Positions 52,173-63,847 of a stretch of DNA of 64,000 nucleotides are shown here, piece after piece; the first letter of the stretch is position 1; each line of letters starts with the position of its first letter. The translations under genes were made by a program, and so were the position numbers. The DNA is from Bauldia litoralis (GTDB lineage Bacteria > Pseudomonadota > Alphaproteobacteria > Rhizobiales > Kaistiaceae). The DNA lies in NCBI RefSeq assembly GCF_900104485.1, contig NZ_FMXQ01000006.1, forward strand, positions 331,221 to 395,220, in the 5' to 3' direction. Under the pieces are notes generated by a model that was given only the letters and a program-made list of their open reading frames with translations, was not told the DNA's origin and ran no database searches.

Positions 52173-53588
52173 ATGGCGAACCCGTTAGAGACAGGGCTGA
52201 ACTGGGGAACAAAGGTCGCCGATGGCGACAGTTTCATCTTCTATTATTTCTACGAATACGCCGAAGAAACACCGTTCGGCGAAGTCTCGTCCGGGTTTAC
52301 CGAATACGAGGTTGCCCAGTTCGAACAGGCCTTCGCGGTCTATAGTACGTTTCTCGACCTTCATTTCATCGAAGTCGACCAGTCGGCGCAGGCGGACTAC
52401 AACCTGCTGACTTATGCGAGCGCCAGTTCAACGCTCGGCATGATGTTCCCCCCCGGGGTGACCGAACATGCCGGTTTCGGCTATTTCAACTATGCCGGAT
52501 CGGGGTGGGACTGGACGGCGCCCGGTACCGGTGGCCTCGAGCAGGGCGGCTTCGGTTTCGTCACCATCATTCACGAACTTGGCCACGGGTTGGGGCTTGC
52601 CCATCCGCATGACGAGGGGGGCAGTTCCACCGTCTTTCCAGGCGTGTCCGGGGCCTTCAACGACTATGGCGACTTCGCCCTGAATCAGGGCGTCTACACC
52701 ACGATGTCCTACAATGCCGGCTGGCGAACCAACCCGGACGGACTGCCGCCATCGGTGAACTTTGGCTACCAGGGTACGCCGATGGCGATCGACATCGCGG
52801 TCCTGCAGGCGAAATACGGGGTGAACACCGCCCACAACGTTGGCGACACCACCTATTATCTTCCGACCACCAACGGAACCGGCACCTTCTATTCCTGCAT
52901 CTGGGACGCGGGCGGGACCGACACCATCGCCGCTACCGGCGGCGGCCCGGCGCTGATTGACCTGCGCGCGGCGACGCTGAAGCTCGAGCCGGGGGGCGGG
53001 GGCTTCCTGTCCTATGTCGACGACGTCTATGGCGGGTTCACCATCGCCCATGGCGTGGTGATCGAGAATGCCACCGGCGGCGCCGGCGACGACTACCTGC
53101 GCGGCAACAGCGTTGCCAACAAGATCAAGGGCCGAAGCGGTGACGACATGCTTTTTGGCGGGTCCGGTCGCGACACGCTGCTCGGCAAGAAGGGCGCCGA
53201 CGAGCTCGACGGCGGCAAGGGCAAGGACGTGCTGACCGGCGGCGCCAGCGACGACATCCTGAATGGCGGTGGCGGTCGCGACAGCTTCGAGTTCAAGGGC
53301 CGGCTGAAGACCCTCGGCGTCGACACGGTCGACGATTTCAAGGCGGGCAAGGACCAGATCCTTCTTTCGAAAAAGGCCTTCAAGGGGATCGGCAGCAAGG
53401 GCGATCTGAAGGCCGGCAAGTTCACCGTTGGCGACGACGCCAAGGACGGCAAGGACCGCATCGTCTATGACGACGACTCCGGCAACCTGAGCTTTGCGCG
53501 GCATGGCGACAACGGTGGGCTGAAGAAATTCGCGAAGCTTGACGCAGGGTTGTCGCTCGATCACCACGACTTCGTCGTCGTCGCCTGA
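52173..53588 (+). CDS. Serralysin-type (M10) zinc metalloprotease with RTX repeats
   Basis: An extracellular protease. From ATG 52173 it has 471 residues; ATG 52152 would add seven. The start is soft because neither ATG has a strong ribosome site. The zinc motif HELGHGLGLAH (His134, His138, His144, with catalytic Glu135) and the Met-turn TTMSYNAG identify the M10B clan. RTX repeats follow at about 310-370 (GRSGDDMLFGGSGRDTLLG, DGGKGKDVLTGG). The C-terminus ends DFVVVA, typical of type I secretion substrates, and there is no N-terminal signal peptide. It lacks the usual longer N-terminal propeptide. Confidence 0.9.
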   Translation: MANPLETGLNWGTKVADGDSFIFYYFYEYAEETPFGEVSSGFTEYEVAQFEQAFAVYSTFLDLHFIEVDQSAQADYNLLTYASASSTLGMMFPPGVTEHAGFGYFNYAGSGWDWTAPGTGGLEQGGFGFVTIIHELGHGLGLAHPHDEGGSSTVFPGVSGAFNDYGDFALNQGVYTTMSYNAGWRTNPDGLPPSVNFGYQGTPMAIDIAVLQAKYGVNTAHNVGDTTYYLPTTNGTGTFYSCIWDAGGTDTIAATGGGPALIDLRAATLKLEPGGGGFLSYVDDVYGGFTIAHGVVIENATGGAGDDYLRGNSVANKIKGRSGDDMLFGGSGRDTLLGKKGADELDGGKGKDVLTGGASDDILNGGGGRDSFEFKGRLKTLGVDTVDDFKAGKDQILLSKKAFKGIGSKGDLKAGKFTVGDDAKDGKDRIVYDDDSGNLSFARHGDNGGLKKFAKLDAGLSLDHHDFVVVA

Positions 53589-53650
53589 CCGGCAACGCCA
53601 CGAACCGCAGTATTTGGCGCTCCATCGACCGTCGCAGGGCCTCGACAGGC

Positions 53651-53679
53651 TTGACGACCGGCATGTGACAGGCCATACC
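53651..53679 (+). promoter_or_regulatory. Candidate promoter for hppA
   Basis: TTGACG at 53651 and CATACC at 53674 are 17 bases apart in the 204-bp gap before hppA. The -35 is a good match and the -10 partial. No other feature is evident in the gap. Confidence 0.35.
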
Positions 53680-53792
53680 CTCGCGCGTCTTTTTACCGGC
53701 CGAGGCGGGCGGCCCGGCCGATTCCCTAGTAGACAAGCGCTGCTGCCCAAAACTCCGGGTCACGAACGACCTACGGACAAAGAGGAAACCCC

Positions 53793-55898
<2,106 letters not shown>

Positions 55899-55936
55899 GG
55901 CGTCGCACGCTCCGCACCAGATGCGGGTACGAACAG

Positions 55937-55965
55937 GGGCTCGCCGGAAACGGCGGGCCCTTTTT
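55937..55965 (+). terminator. Intrinsic terminator after hppA
   Basis: A 10-bp stem (GGGCTCGCCG with CGGCGGGCCC, one G-U pair) with a GAAA tetraloop followed by TTTTT, 38 bases after the hppA stop. Confidence 0.93.
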
Positions 55966-56041
55966 GCGTTTGGGGGGGCTCAGGTCGGGGGGCAGACGGC
56001 GACCCGGTGGCGGGACGCCGTGGCCGGGCCCGTCGGTCGCG

Positions 56042-56515
56042 CTAGCCGCCGAGGAGGCCGCCGATGACCTGGCGGACGAAGTTGTCGTCCTTGCCGGCGG
56101 TCGGGGTGGTGCGGGAGATGAAGTCGAAGACCTGGCCATCCTTCAGGCCATAATCGGCGATCCGGGTGACTTCGTCATCGTCGTTGAAGTAGACGGCGAG
56201 GACGCGCTGGTCGACGACGCGCTCCGGCATGAAGGCGACCGGCTGCTTGCGGGTCTGGCTGATGTAGTAATAGGACTCGCCGCCAAAATTGCCGGTGGTC
56301 GAGGGCGAGCCGAGCGCGATCAGCACCTGGTCCTTGCTCGAGCCGACCGGAACCTGCTCGATGGCGATGTCGGAAACGACGTAGCCATGCTTAGAGGTCG
56401 TGCCGATTCCCTCGGTGGCGGCGCAGCCGGCGATGCCGACGGCCAGACACAGGCTCGCGGCCAGTGCCAGGCGGCGACGCGCAGGGGAAGAGATGTCACG
56501 CAAACCGTTGCTCAT
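56042..56515 (-). CDS. bamE: Outer-membrane assembly lipoprotein BamE/OmlA-like
   Basis: Small lipoprotein of the SmpA/OmlA group, which helps the BAM complex insert outer-membrane proteins. A lipoprotein signal ends in AVGIAGCAA, with the Cys near residue 31 to be acylated. The domain shows IAIEQVPVGSSKDQVLIALGSP and SYYYISQTRKQPVAFM. 157 residues. It is divergent from the CBP3 chaperone gene across 84 bp, a common arrangement in Hyphomicrobiales. Confidence 0.9.
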   Translation of the reverse strand: MSNGLRDISSPARRRLALAASLCLAVGIAGCAATEGIGTTSKHGYVVSDIAIEQVPVGSSKDQVLIALGSPSTTGNFGGESYYYISQTRKQPVAFMPERVVDQRVLAVYFNDDDEVTRIADYGLKDGQVFDFISRTTPTAGKDDNFVRQVIGGLLGG

Positions 56516-56599
56516 TCTGGCATTTCCCCTACCGTACGCGCCCTAGGCTTGCAACAGAAGTTTGGCCGCTGTTCAAGTGCCCCCAAAGGAGACGAATCG

Positions 56600-57190
56600 A
56601 TGTTTGGCCGTCTGTTCCGGCGCGGTGGCAACGATGACGCCATTCCATCCGCGCTTTACGGCGCGATCGTGGCGCAGTCGCGCGCGCCGGCACTCTATCG
56701 CGACATGAACGTCGCCGACACCGTCGACGGGCGCTTCGAGGCGGTCGTGCTGCACATGGTGCTGGTCCTGCGCCGCCTCGGCTCCGGGGACGCGGAGATG
56801 CGGGCGATCGGGCAGACGGTTTTCGACCAGTTCTGCACCGAGATGGACCGTTCGCTGCGGGAAATGGGCGTCGGTGACCTCGGCGTGCCGAAGCGGATGC
56901 GCAAGATCGGCGAGGTGTTCTACGGGCGGTCGGCGGCCTTCGACACGGCGCTTGCCGAGGGAGATGCCGCCGGGCTGGCCGAATCGCTGGCGCGGAACAT
57001 TCCGGCCGCCGAGGGCAGGGAGGTGGCGGCGGACGCGCTTGCCGCCTATATGATTGCCTCGGATGCGTCACTCAAGGCGCAAAGCAAGGCCCAGTTGCTT
57101 GCCAGCGAGCTGGACTTCGCCGATCCCGCCACGTTTCTTCAGGACGAGACGAGCCATGTCGACCAACCGACTGCCGGCCAGACCGATTGA
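56600..57190 (+). CDS. Ubiquinol-cytochrome c chaperone (CBP3-like)
   Basis: Related to mitochondrial CBP3/UQCC1, which assists assembly of cytochrome b in the bc1 complex. ATG 56600 follows AAAGGAGA and gives 196 residues; the frame upstream is open but overlaps bamE on the other strand. Conserved segments are LYGAIVAQSRAPALYRDM, VADTVDGRFEAVVLHMVLVL, and DLGVPKRMRKIGEVFYGR. It overlaps the DUF177 gene by 35 bp. Confidence 0.9.
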   Translation: MFGRLFRRGGNDDAIPSALYGAIVAQSRAPALYRDMNVADTVDGRFEAVVLHMVLVLRRLGSGDAEMRAIGQTVFDQFCTEMDRSLREMGVGDLGVPKRMRKIGEVFYGRSAAFDTALAEGDAAGLAESLARNIPAAEGREVAADALAAYMIASDASLKAQSKAQLLASELDFADPATFLQDETSHVDQPTAGQTD

Positions 57191-57701
57191 CGTCGATGCG
57201 ATTCCGCCGACCGGACACATCGTCCGGATCGAAACCGGTCCCGATGAAAGGGCGGCAATCGCCAAATCCTACGGACTTGTCGCGGTGAATGCCTTCGTCG
57301 CCGATCTCGAAGCGCAGCGCGAGGCGAATCGCAATGTTGCGGTCGAAGGGCGGATTCGGGCCGAAATTGTCCAGGAATGCGTGGTCAGCCTCGCTCCGGT
57401 GACCCAGGCAATCGACGAGACGTTCCGGGTGCGGTTCATCCCGGCCGACGAGCGCAAGCCGGCGCCGGAACCGAAGCCCGGCGCGGAGGTGCATGTCGAT
57501 CCGGATGACGAATCGCCGGATGTCCTGCCGGACCGGATGCTCGATCTCGGCGCCGTGGCGCTGGAGCATTTTGCCCTGGCGATCGATCCCTATCCGCGGG
57601 CGCCGGGAGCGGAACTGCCGGCGGGGGCTGACGGAATCGGCGAAGCCAAGCGCGAGTCGCCCTTCGCGGTGCTGGCGAAAATCGCCCGGAACGACAATTA
57701 G
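57156..57701 (+). CDS. DUF177 (YceD-like) protein
   Basis: Members of this family are linked to 23S rRNA or ribosome maturation and usually lie beside rpmF or plsX. ATG 57156 gives 181 residues starting MSTNRLPARPIDVDAIPPTG. The signature includes EIVQECVVSLAPVTQAIDETF with the conserved Cys, and DRMLDLGAVALEHFALAIDPYPRAPG. It has no Zn-ribbon L32 gene after it here. plsX begins 141 bp later. Confidence 0.88.
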   Translation: MSTNRLPARPIDVDAIPPTGHIVRIETGPDERAAIAKSYGLVAVNAFVADLEAQREANRNVAVEGRIRAEIVQECVVSLAPVTQAIDETFRVRFIPADERKPAPEPKPGAEVHVDPDDESPDVLPDRMLDLGAVALEHFALAIDPYPRAPGAELPAGADGIGEAKRESPFAVLAKIARNDN

Positions 57702-57842
57702 CCGGGCAATGCTCATTATGGTGGGAAGCACACGCCAAGCCTTTGTGTCATCGCCGCAAACGGGTATGTTTGCCGCCCCGCCGGGGCGCAAGGCTCTGAC
57801 GGACGAAGTTTTGCGCGACATCAGGATCGTACGCGGGTTGGA

Positions 57843-58901
57843 ATGGCGGCTGACGTAATCGTATCACTGGACGTTATGGGGGGAGACGAGGGGGCCGAAC
57901 TGGTCATCCCCGGCGCCGCGGAGGCGTTGACCCGCCGCCCGGACATCCGGTTCAAGCTGTTCGGCGAACGCGAGATCGTCGAGCCGCTGCTCGACCGCTA
58001 TCCGAAGGTCCGCGACGCGTCGGATTTCGAGCATTGCGAGATTTCCGTGCGGATGGACGACAAGCCCAGCCAGGCGCTGCGCCATGGCCGGCGACGTTCC
58101 AGCATGTGGCGCTCGATCGAGGCCGTGAAGCGGGGCGAGGCGGATTTCGCCCTGTCGGCCGGCAATACGGGCGCGCTGATGGCCATGGCGAAGTTCTGCC
58201 TGCGCACGACGGCGGATATCGAACGACCGGCAATCGCCGCCCTGTGGCCGACGCTGCGCGGCGAGAGCGTCGTTCTCGACGTCGGGGCGACGATCGGCGC
58301 CGATGCACAGCAGCTCTTCGACTTTGCCGTGATGGGTGGCGCGATGGCGCGGGCCCTTTTCGACCTGGAGAAGCCGACCGTCGGCCTGCTCAATATCGGG
58401 GTCGAGGAGGTCAAGGGGCTGGAGCAGATCCGCGAGGCGGGAATCCTGTTGCGCGAAGCGAACCTGCCCAACATTGCCTATTCCGGCTTCGTCGAGGGCG
58501 ACGATATCGGCAAGGGGACGGTCGATGTGGTGGTGACCGAAGGCTTCTCCGGCAACATTGCTCTGAAGACCGCCGAGGGCACGGCGAAGCAGATCGCCAC
58601 CTACCTGCGCTCGGCGATGAGACGGACGCTGCTTGCCAGGATCGGCTATATCTTTGCCCGGCATGCGTTCGACCGGCTGCGCGACAAGATGGATCCGAGA
58701 CGCGGCAATGGCGGCGTCTTCCTCGGCCTCAACGGCATCGTCATCAAGAGCCACGGCGGGACCGACCCGACGGGCTTCGCAACCGCGGTCGAGCTTGGCT
58801 ACAGCATGGTCCGCAACCGGCTTCTCGAAAAGATCAACAACGACCTGAGCGTCTACTACCAGTCCGTAGAGCCGGCCGTCGTGGAAGCGGGTGCCGCGTG
58901 A
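57843..58901 (+). CDS. plsX: Phosphate acyltransferase PlsX
   Basis: Converts acyl-ACP to acyl-phosphate for phospholipid synthesis. The 352-residue product has the start [20 protein letters not shown], then [39 protein letters not shown], and [19 protein letters not shown]. Standard length. The region between DUF177 and plsX (141 bp) includes only a short weak open frame. Its TGA overlaps the GTG start of fabH. Confidence 0.97.
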   Translation: MAADVIVSLDVMGGDEGAELVIPGAAEALTRRPDIRFKLFGEREIVEPLLDRYPKVRDASDFEHCEISVRMDDKPSQALRHGRRRSSMWRSIEAVKRGEADFALSAGNTGALMAMAKFCLRTTADIERPAIAALWPTLRGESVVLDVGATIGADAQQLFDFAVMGGAMARALFDLEKPTVGLLNIGVEEVKGLEQIREAGILLREANLPNIAYSGFVEGDDIGKGTVDVVVTEGFSGNIALKTAEGTAKQIATYLRSAMRRTLLARIGYIFARHAFDRLRDKMDPRRGNGGVFLGLNGIVIKSHGGTDPTGFATAVELGYSMVRNRLLEKINNDLSVYYQSVEPAVVEAGAA

Positions 58902-59875
58902 GCAGCATCCGTTCCGTCGTGCTGGGCTGTGGTGGCTATCTCCCGGAAAAGGTGATGACCAACGCGGAGTTGTCGCAGTTGGTCGAGACGTCCGACGAAT
59001 GGATCACCCAGCGGACGGGAATACGCCAGCGGCACATCGCCGCCGACGGTGAATTGACTTCGGATCTCGGGACCCGCGCTGCCAGGGCCGCTCTTGAAGC
59101 GGCGGATCTGTCAGCGGACGACATCGACCTGATCGTCATGGCGACGGCAACGCCGGACAACACCTTTCCCGCTTCGGCCGTCACCGTGCAGCAGGCTCTG
59201 GGCATGAACCACGGCGCGGCTTTCGATGTCCAGGCGGTCTGCTCGGGCTTTCTTTTTGCGCTGACGACCGCGGATGCCCTTATCCGGTCCGGACAGGCGC
59301 GCAGGGCGGTGGTCATCGGTGCGGAGACCTTTTCGCGGATTCTCGACTGGGAAGACCGGAGCACCTGCGTGCTCTTCGGCGACGGCGCCGGGGCCGTGGT
59401 GATCGAAGGGGAGTCGCTGCCGGGTTGGCGTAGCGACCGCGGAGTCCTGAGTGCTCACCTGCGCTCGGATGGCCGTTTCAAGGAGAAGCTCTTCGTCGAT
59501 GGCGGCCCGTCATCGACCGGTACGGTCGGCCATCTGCGGATGGAGGGCCGCGAGGTCTTCAAGCACGCGGTCGGCATGGTTTCCGACGTGATCGAGGACG
59601 CCTTCGCGGCGACGGGTTTCACCGCGGCGGACATCGACTGGTTCGTGCCGCACCAGGCGAATATCCGGATCATCGATGCGACCGCGAAGAAACTCGGCAT
59701 CCCGATCGAGAAGGTCATCCGCACGGTCGATCGCCATGGCAATACGTCGGCGGCCTCGATCCCGCTGGCGTTGTGGGAGGCGAGCACCGACGGTCGCATC
59801 AAGCGGGGCGACCTGCTTCTGCTCGAAGCAATGGGTGGCGGGTTCACCTGGGGGGCCGTCCTGCTTCGGTGGTGA
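58898..59875 (+). CDS. fabH: 3-oxoacyl-[ACP] synthase III
   Basis: Starts fatty acid synthesis by condensing acetyl-CoA with malonyl-ACP. GTG 58898 overlaps the plsX stop (GTGA) and gives 325 residues. The catalytic triad is visible: Cys115 in [11 protein letters not shown], His in [11 protein letters not shown], and Asn in [11 protein letters not shown]. The start matches the family ([21 protein letters not shown]). It is part of the conserved plsX-fabH-ihfA-merR order. Confidence 0.97.
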   Translation: MSSIRSVVLGCGGYLPEKVMTNAELSQLVETSDEWITQRTGIRQRHIAADGELTSDLGTRAARAALEAADLSADDIDLIVMATATPDNTFPASAVTVQQALGMNHGAAFDVQAVCSGFLFALTTADALIRSGQARRAVVIGAETFSRILDWEDRSTCVLFGDGAGAVVIEGESLPGWRSDRGVLSAHLRSDGRFKEKLFVDGGPSSTGTVGHLRMEGREVFKHAVGMVSDVIEDAFAATGFTAADIDWFVPHQANIRIIDATAKKLGIPIEKVIRTVDRHGNTSAASIPLALWEASTDGRIKRGDLLLLEAMGGGFTWGAVLLRW

Positions 59876-60006
59876 TGCGCCGGCTCGGGTGATCCTCCTG
59901 CAAGATCAGTTGATTCCGGCGTGGCGAGGCAATACGGTGCCCTGAGTTTTTAACAGCCGAGAAATTTCTTCTAGAAGCGGCACCTTCCAAACGGGGCGTG
60001 GAGGCC

Positions 60007-60339
60007 ATGGGCGGCAAAACGGTGACGCGGGCCGACCTTTGCGAGGCGGTGTATCGCAAGGTCGGACTATCGCGGACCGAATCGGCGCAACTCGTAGAGG
60101 TTGTGATCGACGAGATTCGAGACAGTATCGTTCGGGGCGAAGCGGTGAAGCTTTCGTCGTTCGGATCGTTCATCGTGCGCAGCAAGAGCGAACGCGTCGG
60201 TCGCAATCCGAAGACCGGCGAGGAAGTGCCGATCTCGCCGCGCCGGGTGATGGTGTTCAAGCCGAGCAATGTCCTGAAGGACAAGATCAACGATGCGCTG
60301 CTCGGGGGCAAAGCCAAGACTCCGCCGGGCGAGGAATAG
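60007..60339 (+). CDS. ihfA: Integration host factor alpha subunit
   Basis: DNA-bending protein working with IhfB. ATG 60007 gives the standard N-terminus [23 protein letters not shown] 59998 would add three residues. The body shows [24 protein letters not shown], and [22 protein letters not shown], the DNA-contacting arm with the intercalating Pro. 110 residues, slightly longer than E. coli IhfA because of a C-terminal tail. Confidence 0.96.
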   Translation: MGGKTVTRADLCEAVYRKVGLSRTESAQLVEVVIDEIRDSIVRGEAVKLSSFGSFIVRSKSERVGRNPKTGEEVPISPRRVMVFKPSNVLKDKINDALLGGKAKTPPGEE

Positions 60340-60372
60340 CGCGGAAACGCAATCCGGCGCGCGAGGACGATA

Positions 60373-60972
60373 GTGGCCAAGAGTCCTGACGCATTCCGCA
60401 CGATCAGCGAAGTCGCGGACGATCTCGATCTGCCGCAGCATGTCCTGCGTTTCTGGGAGACGCGGTTCACGCAGATCAAGCCGATGAAGCGCGGCGGCGG
60501 ACGTCGCTATTATCGCCCTGACGACATCGACCTGCTGCGCGGCATCCGGTTCCTCCTTTACGGGGAGGGCTACACGATCCGCGGCGTCCAGCGCATTCTC
60601 AAGGAACAGGGTCCGCGCTTCGTCATCGGCGCCGGTCGCGGCGAGTTCAACGGCGAGGCGGATGGTGAACACGCCGCCGACGGTCCCGACGAGCGGCCGA
60701 CCGGGCGCAAGCCCGCTGCCGGTCGGGCGGAAGCGGAACGGGTAGAACCGTCCTTCGCAAAACGGCCGTCACCGGCACCGCAGTCGCGCGCGGCAGAACC
60801 GCCACCGCGGGCCGAGCAGCCGGCTCCGACCGTGGCCGCGCCGTCACGCCCGGAACCGAAGCCAGAACCCAAGCAGGAGCCCGCCGGCCTTTCTGCAGCG
60901 GACATCAGGACGCTGGAGGCGACGCTGGCCGAACTGCTCGACTGCAAGAGGCTGCTCGATCAGGCTCAATAA
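60373..60972 (+). CDS. MerR-family transcriptional regulator
   Basis: GTG 60373 follows GAGGA. The first 75 residues are a MerR winged-helix domain: [51 protein letters not shown]. Beyond that is a long Pro/Ala/Glu-rich low-complexity linker and a short terminal helix ([20 protein letters not shown]). There are no metal-binding Cys typical of MerR itself. This ihfA-linked type is conserved in alphaproteobacteria with unknown effector. 199 residues. Confidence 0.93.
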   Translation: MAKSPDAFRTISEVADDLDLPQHVLRFWETRFTQIKPMKRGGGRRYYRPDDIDLLRGIRFLLYGEGYTIRGVQRILKEQGPRFVIGAGRGEFNGEADGEHAADGPDERPTGRKPAAGRAEAERVEPSFAKRPSPAPQSRAAEPPPRAEQPAPTVAAPSRPEPKPEPKQEPAGLSAADIRTLEATLAELLDCKRLLDQAQ

Positions 60973-61035
60973 TCGGGTTTTTGGGGCGAAAAGCGCCTTC
61001 AATCCTGCGTCAGATGATCTATAGTCCCGCTCGGC

Positions 61036-61112
<77 letters not shown>

Positions 61113-61258
61113 AAATTCCCCAAAGATTATAACTGGTTACAGGACTCGCTCCAGGCGGTCGGCATGTTGCCCCTGTCGGGAGAGGCTGCTCCCGCGCGAT
61201 TCATCGCGATCCCCGGCGATTTCCGGAGCTCCTGGGCCCCGCGGAGCGCCCAAAAGCC

Positions 61259-61438
61259 TCACTTGCCGCTGAATTTCTTCGACAAATCCGTGTAGGTCAC
61301 GCCCAACTGGTCGCCCAGAGCGATCGCGCCACCGATGATGGCCACGCTGATCAGCGTGCCAATCAGCGCATATTCGATCGAGGTCGAACCCGTTTCGTCA
61401 TGGGCGAGCCGGTTGGCGATCTCGACGAGGGTCTTCAT
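61259..61438 (-). CDS. Flp/Fap-type pilin
   Basis: A 59-residue type IVb pilin subunit. A short leader ends MKTLVEIANRLAHDETG, and cleavage after Gly17 would leave mature STSIEYALIG with the essential Glu at position +5. The hydrophobic helix follows (IEYALIGTLISVAIIGGAIA), then a short C-terminal tail. A GGGAG stretch precedes the ATG. No tad assembly genes (TadV, CpaB, TadA) are in the window, so assembly would depend on genes elsewhere. Similar solitary pilin genes are known in Hyphomicrobiales. Confidence 0.9.
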   Translation of the reverse strand: MKTLVEIANRLAHDETGSTSIEYALIGTLISVAIIGGAIALGDQLGVTYTDLSKKFSGK

Positions 61439-61616
61439 CGCTCGGTCATCTCCCGACGAAGTTCAGGGCGGTCTGCGCCCATTTCCGGCTATGCTTCCAG
61501 TTACCGGTTAACAATTCGGATACCGGTGGACGGCCATCGGTGCGGCCAGAGAGGTGAGACCGTGGGGATGGGGAAGACGATGATCGCACCGGTCATGATC
61601 TCGAACGGGCGATAGA

Positions 61617-62060
61617 ATGAAGGGTTTTCCCGATCTGCCGCCGGTCTGGTTCCTGGGCTGCGGGGCGATTTCCTGGATTCTGGCCCAATGGATACCCGTT
61701 GCGGCGATCGATCTGCCTGACTGGCTCGGGTGGGCTGTTTTCGGTCTCGGCTTCCTGTGGGCCGCCACCGCGGCCGCCCTGTTTCTTCTGAAGAGAACGC
61801 CGGTTGAACCACGCCACACGCCGAAGGTGCTGTTGGCCGAGTATCATTTTCGCCTCAACCGCAATCCGATCTACACGGGCATGATTGCCATGCTCCTCGG
61901 TTGGGCGATGGTTCTCGGAGCGGTCACCGCCCTCCTGCCGGTCCTGGTGTTCCCGGTCATCATCACCCGGCGCTTTGTCCTGGATGAAGAGAAGGGGCTC
62001 CGGGCTGCGTTTGGCAAGCAGGCAGAGGACTATCTTGGACGATCGCGCCGCTGGTTGTGA
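61617..62060 (+). CDS. Isoprenylcysteine carboxyl methyltransferase-like membrane protein
   Basis: A 147-residue integral membrane protein with about four transmembrane helices. The ICMT/PEMT-type end is recognisable: LNRNPIYTGMIAMLLGWAM, then RRFVLDEEKGLRAAFGKQAEDY, a motif where Arg and Glu bind SAM in ICMT. The substrate is unknown in bacteria; small thiols or phospholipids are possible. The ATG at 61617 has no strong ribosome site. It is divergent from the Flp pilin gene across 178 bp with no other visible feature. Confidence 0.85.
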   Translation: MKGFPDLPPVWFLGCGAISWILAQWIPVAAIDLPDWLGWAVFGLGFLWAATAAALFLLKRTPVEPRHTPKVLLAEYHFRLNRNPIYTGMIAMLLGWAMVLGAVTALLPVLVFPVIITRRFVLDEEKGLRAAFGKQAEDYLGRSRRWL

Positions 62061-62108
62061 CCGGCCGAAGCGGCCGGGCGTTCGCGACTGAACCGGGCGC
62101 CGCTTCGG

Positions 62109-62783
62109 CTACAGCTTGACGACGCTGCCGCGCCGGTTGTTTGAGGCGTCCAGACTGCTCTGGTCAAACGCGCGAAGTGACGGTTTGGCATTACCGGTTT
62201 GCCGGGTCGCGTCTGTCGGGAAGGCCGCATCCAGCGCGCCGCGCAGCGCAACGATCGCCGCCGGATCGCCGTAGAAACGGACAAGACCGGTGGTCATCGC
62301 ATCCGCTGCGGAAACGTCGCCGGCGACCAGCGCCGCCAGCGCCGGGACATCGCTCACGACCACCACCTTGTCCGGCAGCGGACCGTCGGCGTGCGGTTCG
62401 ATCGCCACGCCGCCAACATCGGGACGGAAGCGGGTCCAGAGGACCGGGCCCATCAGGACGACTGAGAAGGCCGCGAGGTCGGCGGGCTTGCCCTTGGCCA
62501 GGGCGCCGGCAAGGCGGTCGAGATTGCGGGTGGTGCGCTGGAGGGCGAAGAAGTCGCCGGGCCTGGTGAAATGCTCCGGCTTGAGCGCGCCGGCGCGCAA
62601 GGCCGCATCGGCTGCGCCCTGGACGTGGAGGGACTCCGGATAGACCACGGTGAGCATGACGCGCTGCATGGTGGCGCTGTTCGGGTCCTCGAAGCCGCAG
62701 GACCAGCCACGGGCCACCGTGGCTGCCAGGACAACGATTGCCAAACCTGTCGCCAGAACCCGGGGCAGCACATGTCCCTCCAA
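62109..62783 (-). CDS. Exported protein of unknown function
   Basis: A 224-residue product with an N-terminal signal sequence (VLPRVLATGLAIVVLAATVARG), so it is probably periplasmic. GTG 62771 has a closer GGAGGG site and is an alternative start to ATG 62783. After the signal there is a single CGFEDPNSATMQRVML segment and a helical, Ala-rich remainder with PDKVVVVSDVPALAALVAGD. I do not recognise a family. It follows the HupE/UreJ-type gene by 47 bp on the same strand, which suggests a shared transcript. Confidence 0.65.
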   Translation of the reverse strand: MEGHVLPRVLATGLAIVVLAATVARGWSCGFEDPNSATMQRVMLTVVYPESLHVQGAADAALRAGALKPEHFTRPGDFFALQRTTRNLDRLAGALAKGKPADLAAFSVVLMGPVLWTRFRPDVGGVAIEPHADGPLPDKVVVVSDVPALAALVAGDVSAADAMTTGLVRFYGDPAAIVALRGALDAAFPTDATRQTGNAKPSLRAFDQSSLDASNNRRGSVVKL

Positions 62784-62830
62784 ATTACACGCCCGGGCGC
62801 TGGATTCCGGTTTCAGCAGGCGAGGCGGAC

Positions 62831-63847
62831 CTAGGCGAAGGCCAGCCTCTGCAGGAGCCAGAAGGCGCCGAGCGATCCGACCAGGTAGGCCGGCGCCAGT
62901 TCCATGCGGCGGGGCCAGACGACGCCCAGAAGCTTCAGTCCCCGGGCAAGGAGCAGTACGACGGCAACGAAAGCCAACTGGCCGACTTCGACGCCGACAT
63001 TGAACGACACCAGCGCCAGCGGCACCTCAAGGGGGGGCAGCCCGACCTCCGACAATACGCCCGCGAAGCCGAAGCCATGCAGGAGCCCGAAGGCAAAGGC
63101 AACGACCCAGGGATTGCGGATCGTGAAGCTCGTCCGACCACGCTTCTCGCGGACGACCTCGACGCCGAGAAACAGGATGGACAGGGCGATGCCGGCCTCG
63201 ATCGGCCGCGACGGAAGCTCGACATAGCCGAGGGTCGCCGCCGCCAGGGTGATGCTGTGGGCGATGGTGAAGGCGGTGACCGTCTTGACCAGCATCATCG
63301 GCGACCGGACGAGCAGGAGCAGGCCGAAGACGAACAGCAGATGGTCCCAGCCCGACAGGATGTGCCAGACGCCCTCCTGGACGAAGTCGATGGCGACGTC
63401 GATGCTGCCGCGGGTGAGGTCGAACTCGACCCATGGCTGCGAGGGGCGGGCGACCGCCATCCAGCTCTCGCCGTCGAGCGTCTTCGCCCGGACCACCGCC
63501 TCGGTGATCGTCAGTTCCAGACCGGGAAAGCCGATGCGTTGTCCCGCCAGCCCATCGGGACCGGTTGCGATCCAGCGGCGCTCGAGGAGGGAGTCGCTCA
63601 ACTCCTGGATTAACGGCTCGCGCACGTTGCGGACGCCTTCGGGAAGTCTCAGGACGATCGGCAGGCGCTGGCCCGCCAGCACCGGGGTGCGCCAGCGGAT
63701 GTCGTACTGGCCGGTTGCCGTTTCTTCGATCTCCAGGTAGGCCGGCCGCGACTCGTGGGCTTGGGCGGCGGGGATTGCGGCCATCCACGACAGCAGGACC
63801 GCGGCGAACAGCCAGCGCCAGCCTCGATGGAGGCCGAGGCCGCTCAC
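62831..63847 (-). CDS. HupE/UreJ-type membrane protein
   Basis: GTG 63847 overlaps the upstream stop (GTGA) and gives 338 residues. A signal peptide (residues 1-30, ending AAQAHES) is followed by a periplasmic beta-rich domain to about residue 150, then six or so transmembrane helices. The HupE/UreJ features are present: SGWDHLLFVFGLLLL, FTIAHSITLAAATLG and AFGLLHGFGFAGVLSE, with His residues that may bind metal. HupE and UreJ are Ni-permease-like; this longer two-domain form is uncharacterised. No hydrogenase or urease gene is nearby, so a nickel role is only a guess. Confidence 0.85.
   Translation of the reverse strand: MSGLGLHRGWRWLFAAVLLSWMAAIPAAQAHESRPAYLEIEETATGQYDIRWRTPVLAGQRLPIVLRLPEGVRNVREPLIQELSDSLLERRWIATGPDGLAGQRIGFPGLELTITEAVVRAKTLDGESWMAVARPSQPWVEFDLTRGSIDVAIDFVQEGVWHILSGWDHLLFVFGLLLLVRSPMMLVKTVTAFTIAHSITLAAATLGYVELPSRPIEAGIALSILFLGVEVVREKRGRTSFTIRNPWVVAFAFGLLHGFGFAGVLSEVGLPPLEVPLALVSFNVGVEVGQLAFVAVVLLLARGLKLLGVVWPRRMELAPAYLVGSLGAFWLLQRLAFA

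Noticed and set aside
51988..52188. 66-codon frame between the RTX protein and the metalloprotease
   Set aside because: Overlaps the protease start in another frame, lacks a ribosome site and shows no family pattern; it could be a shadow rather than a separate gene.
57709..57858. 49-codon frame just before plsX ([12 protein letters not shown]...)
   Set aside because: No ribosome site, overlaps the plsX start, and resembles no L32 or other family usually found here.
59910..59938. Promoter TTGATT-17-TACGGT upstream of ihfA
   Set aside because: Both boxes match the consensus poorly; not strong enough to list as a feature.
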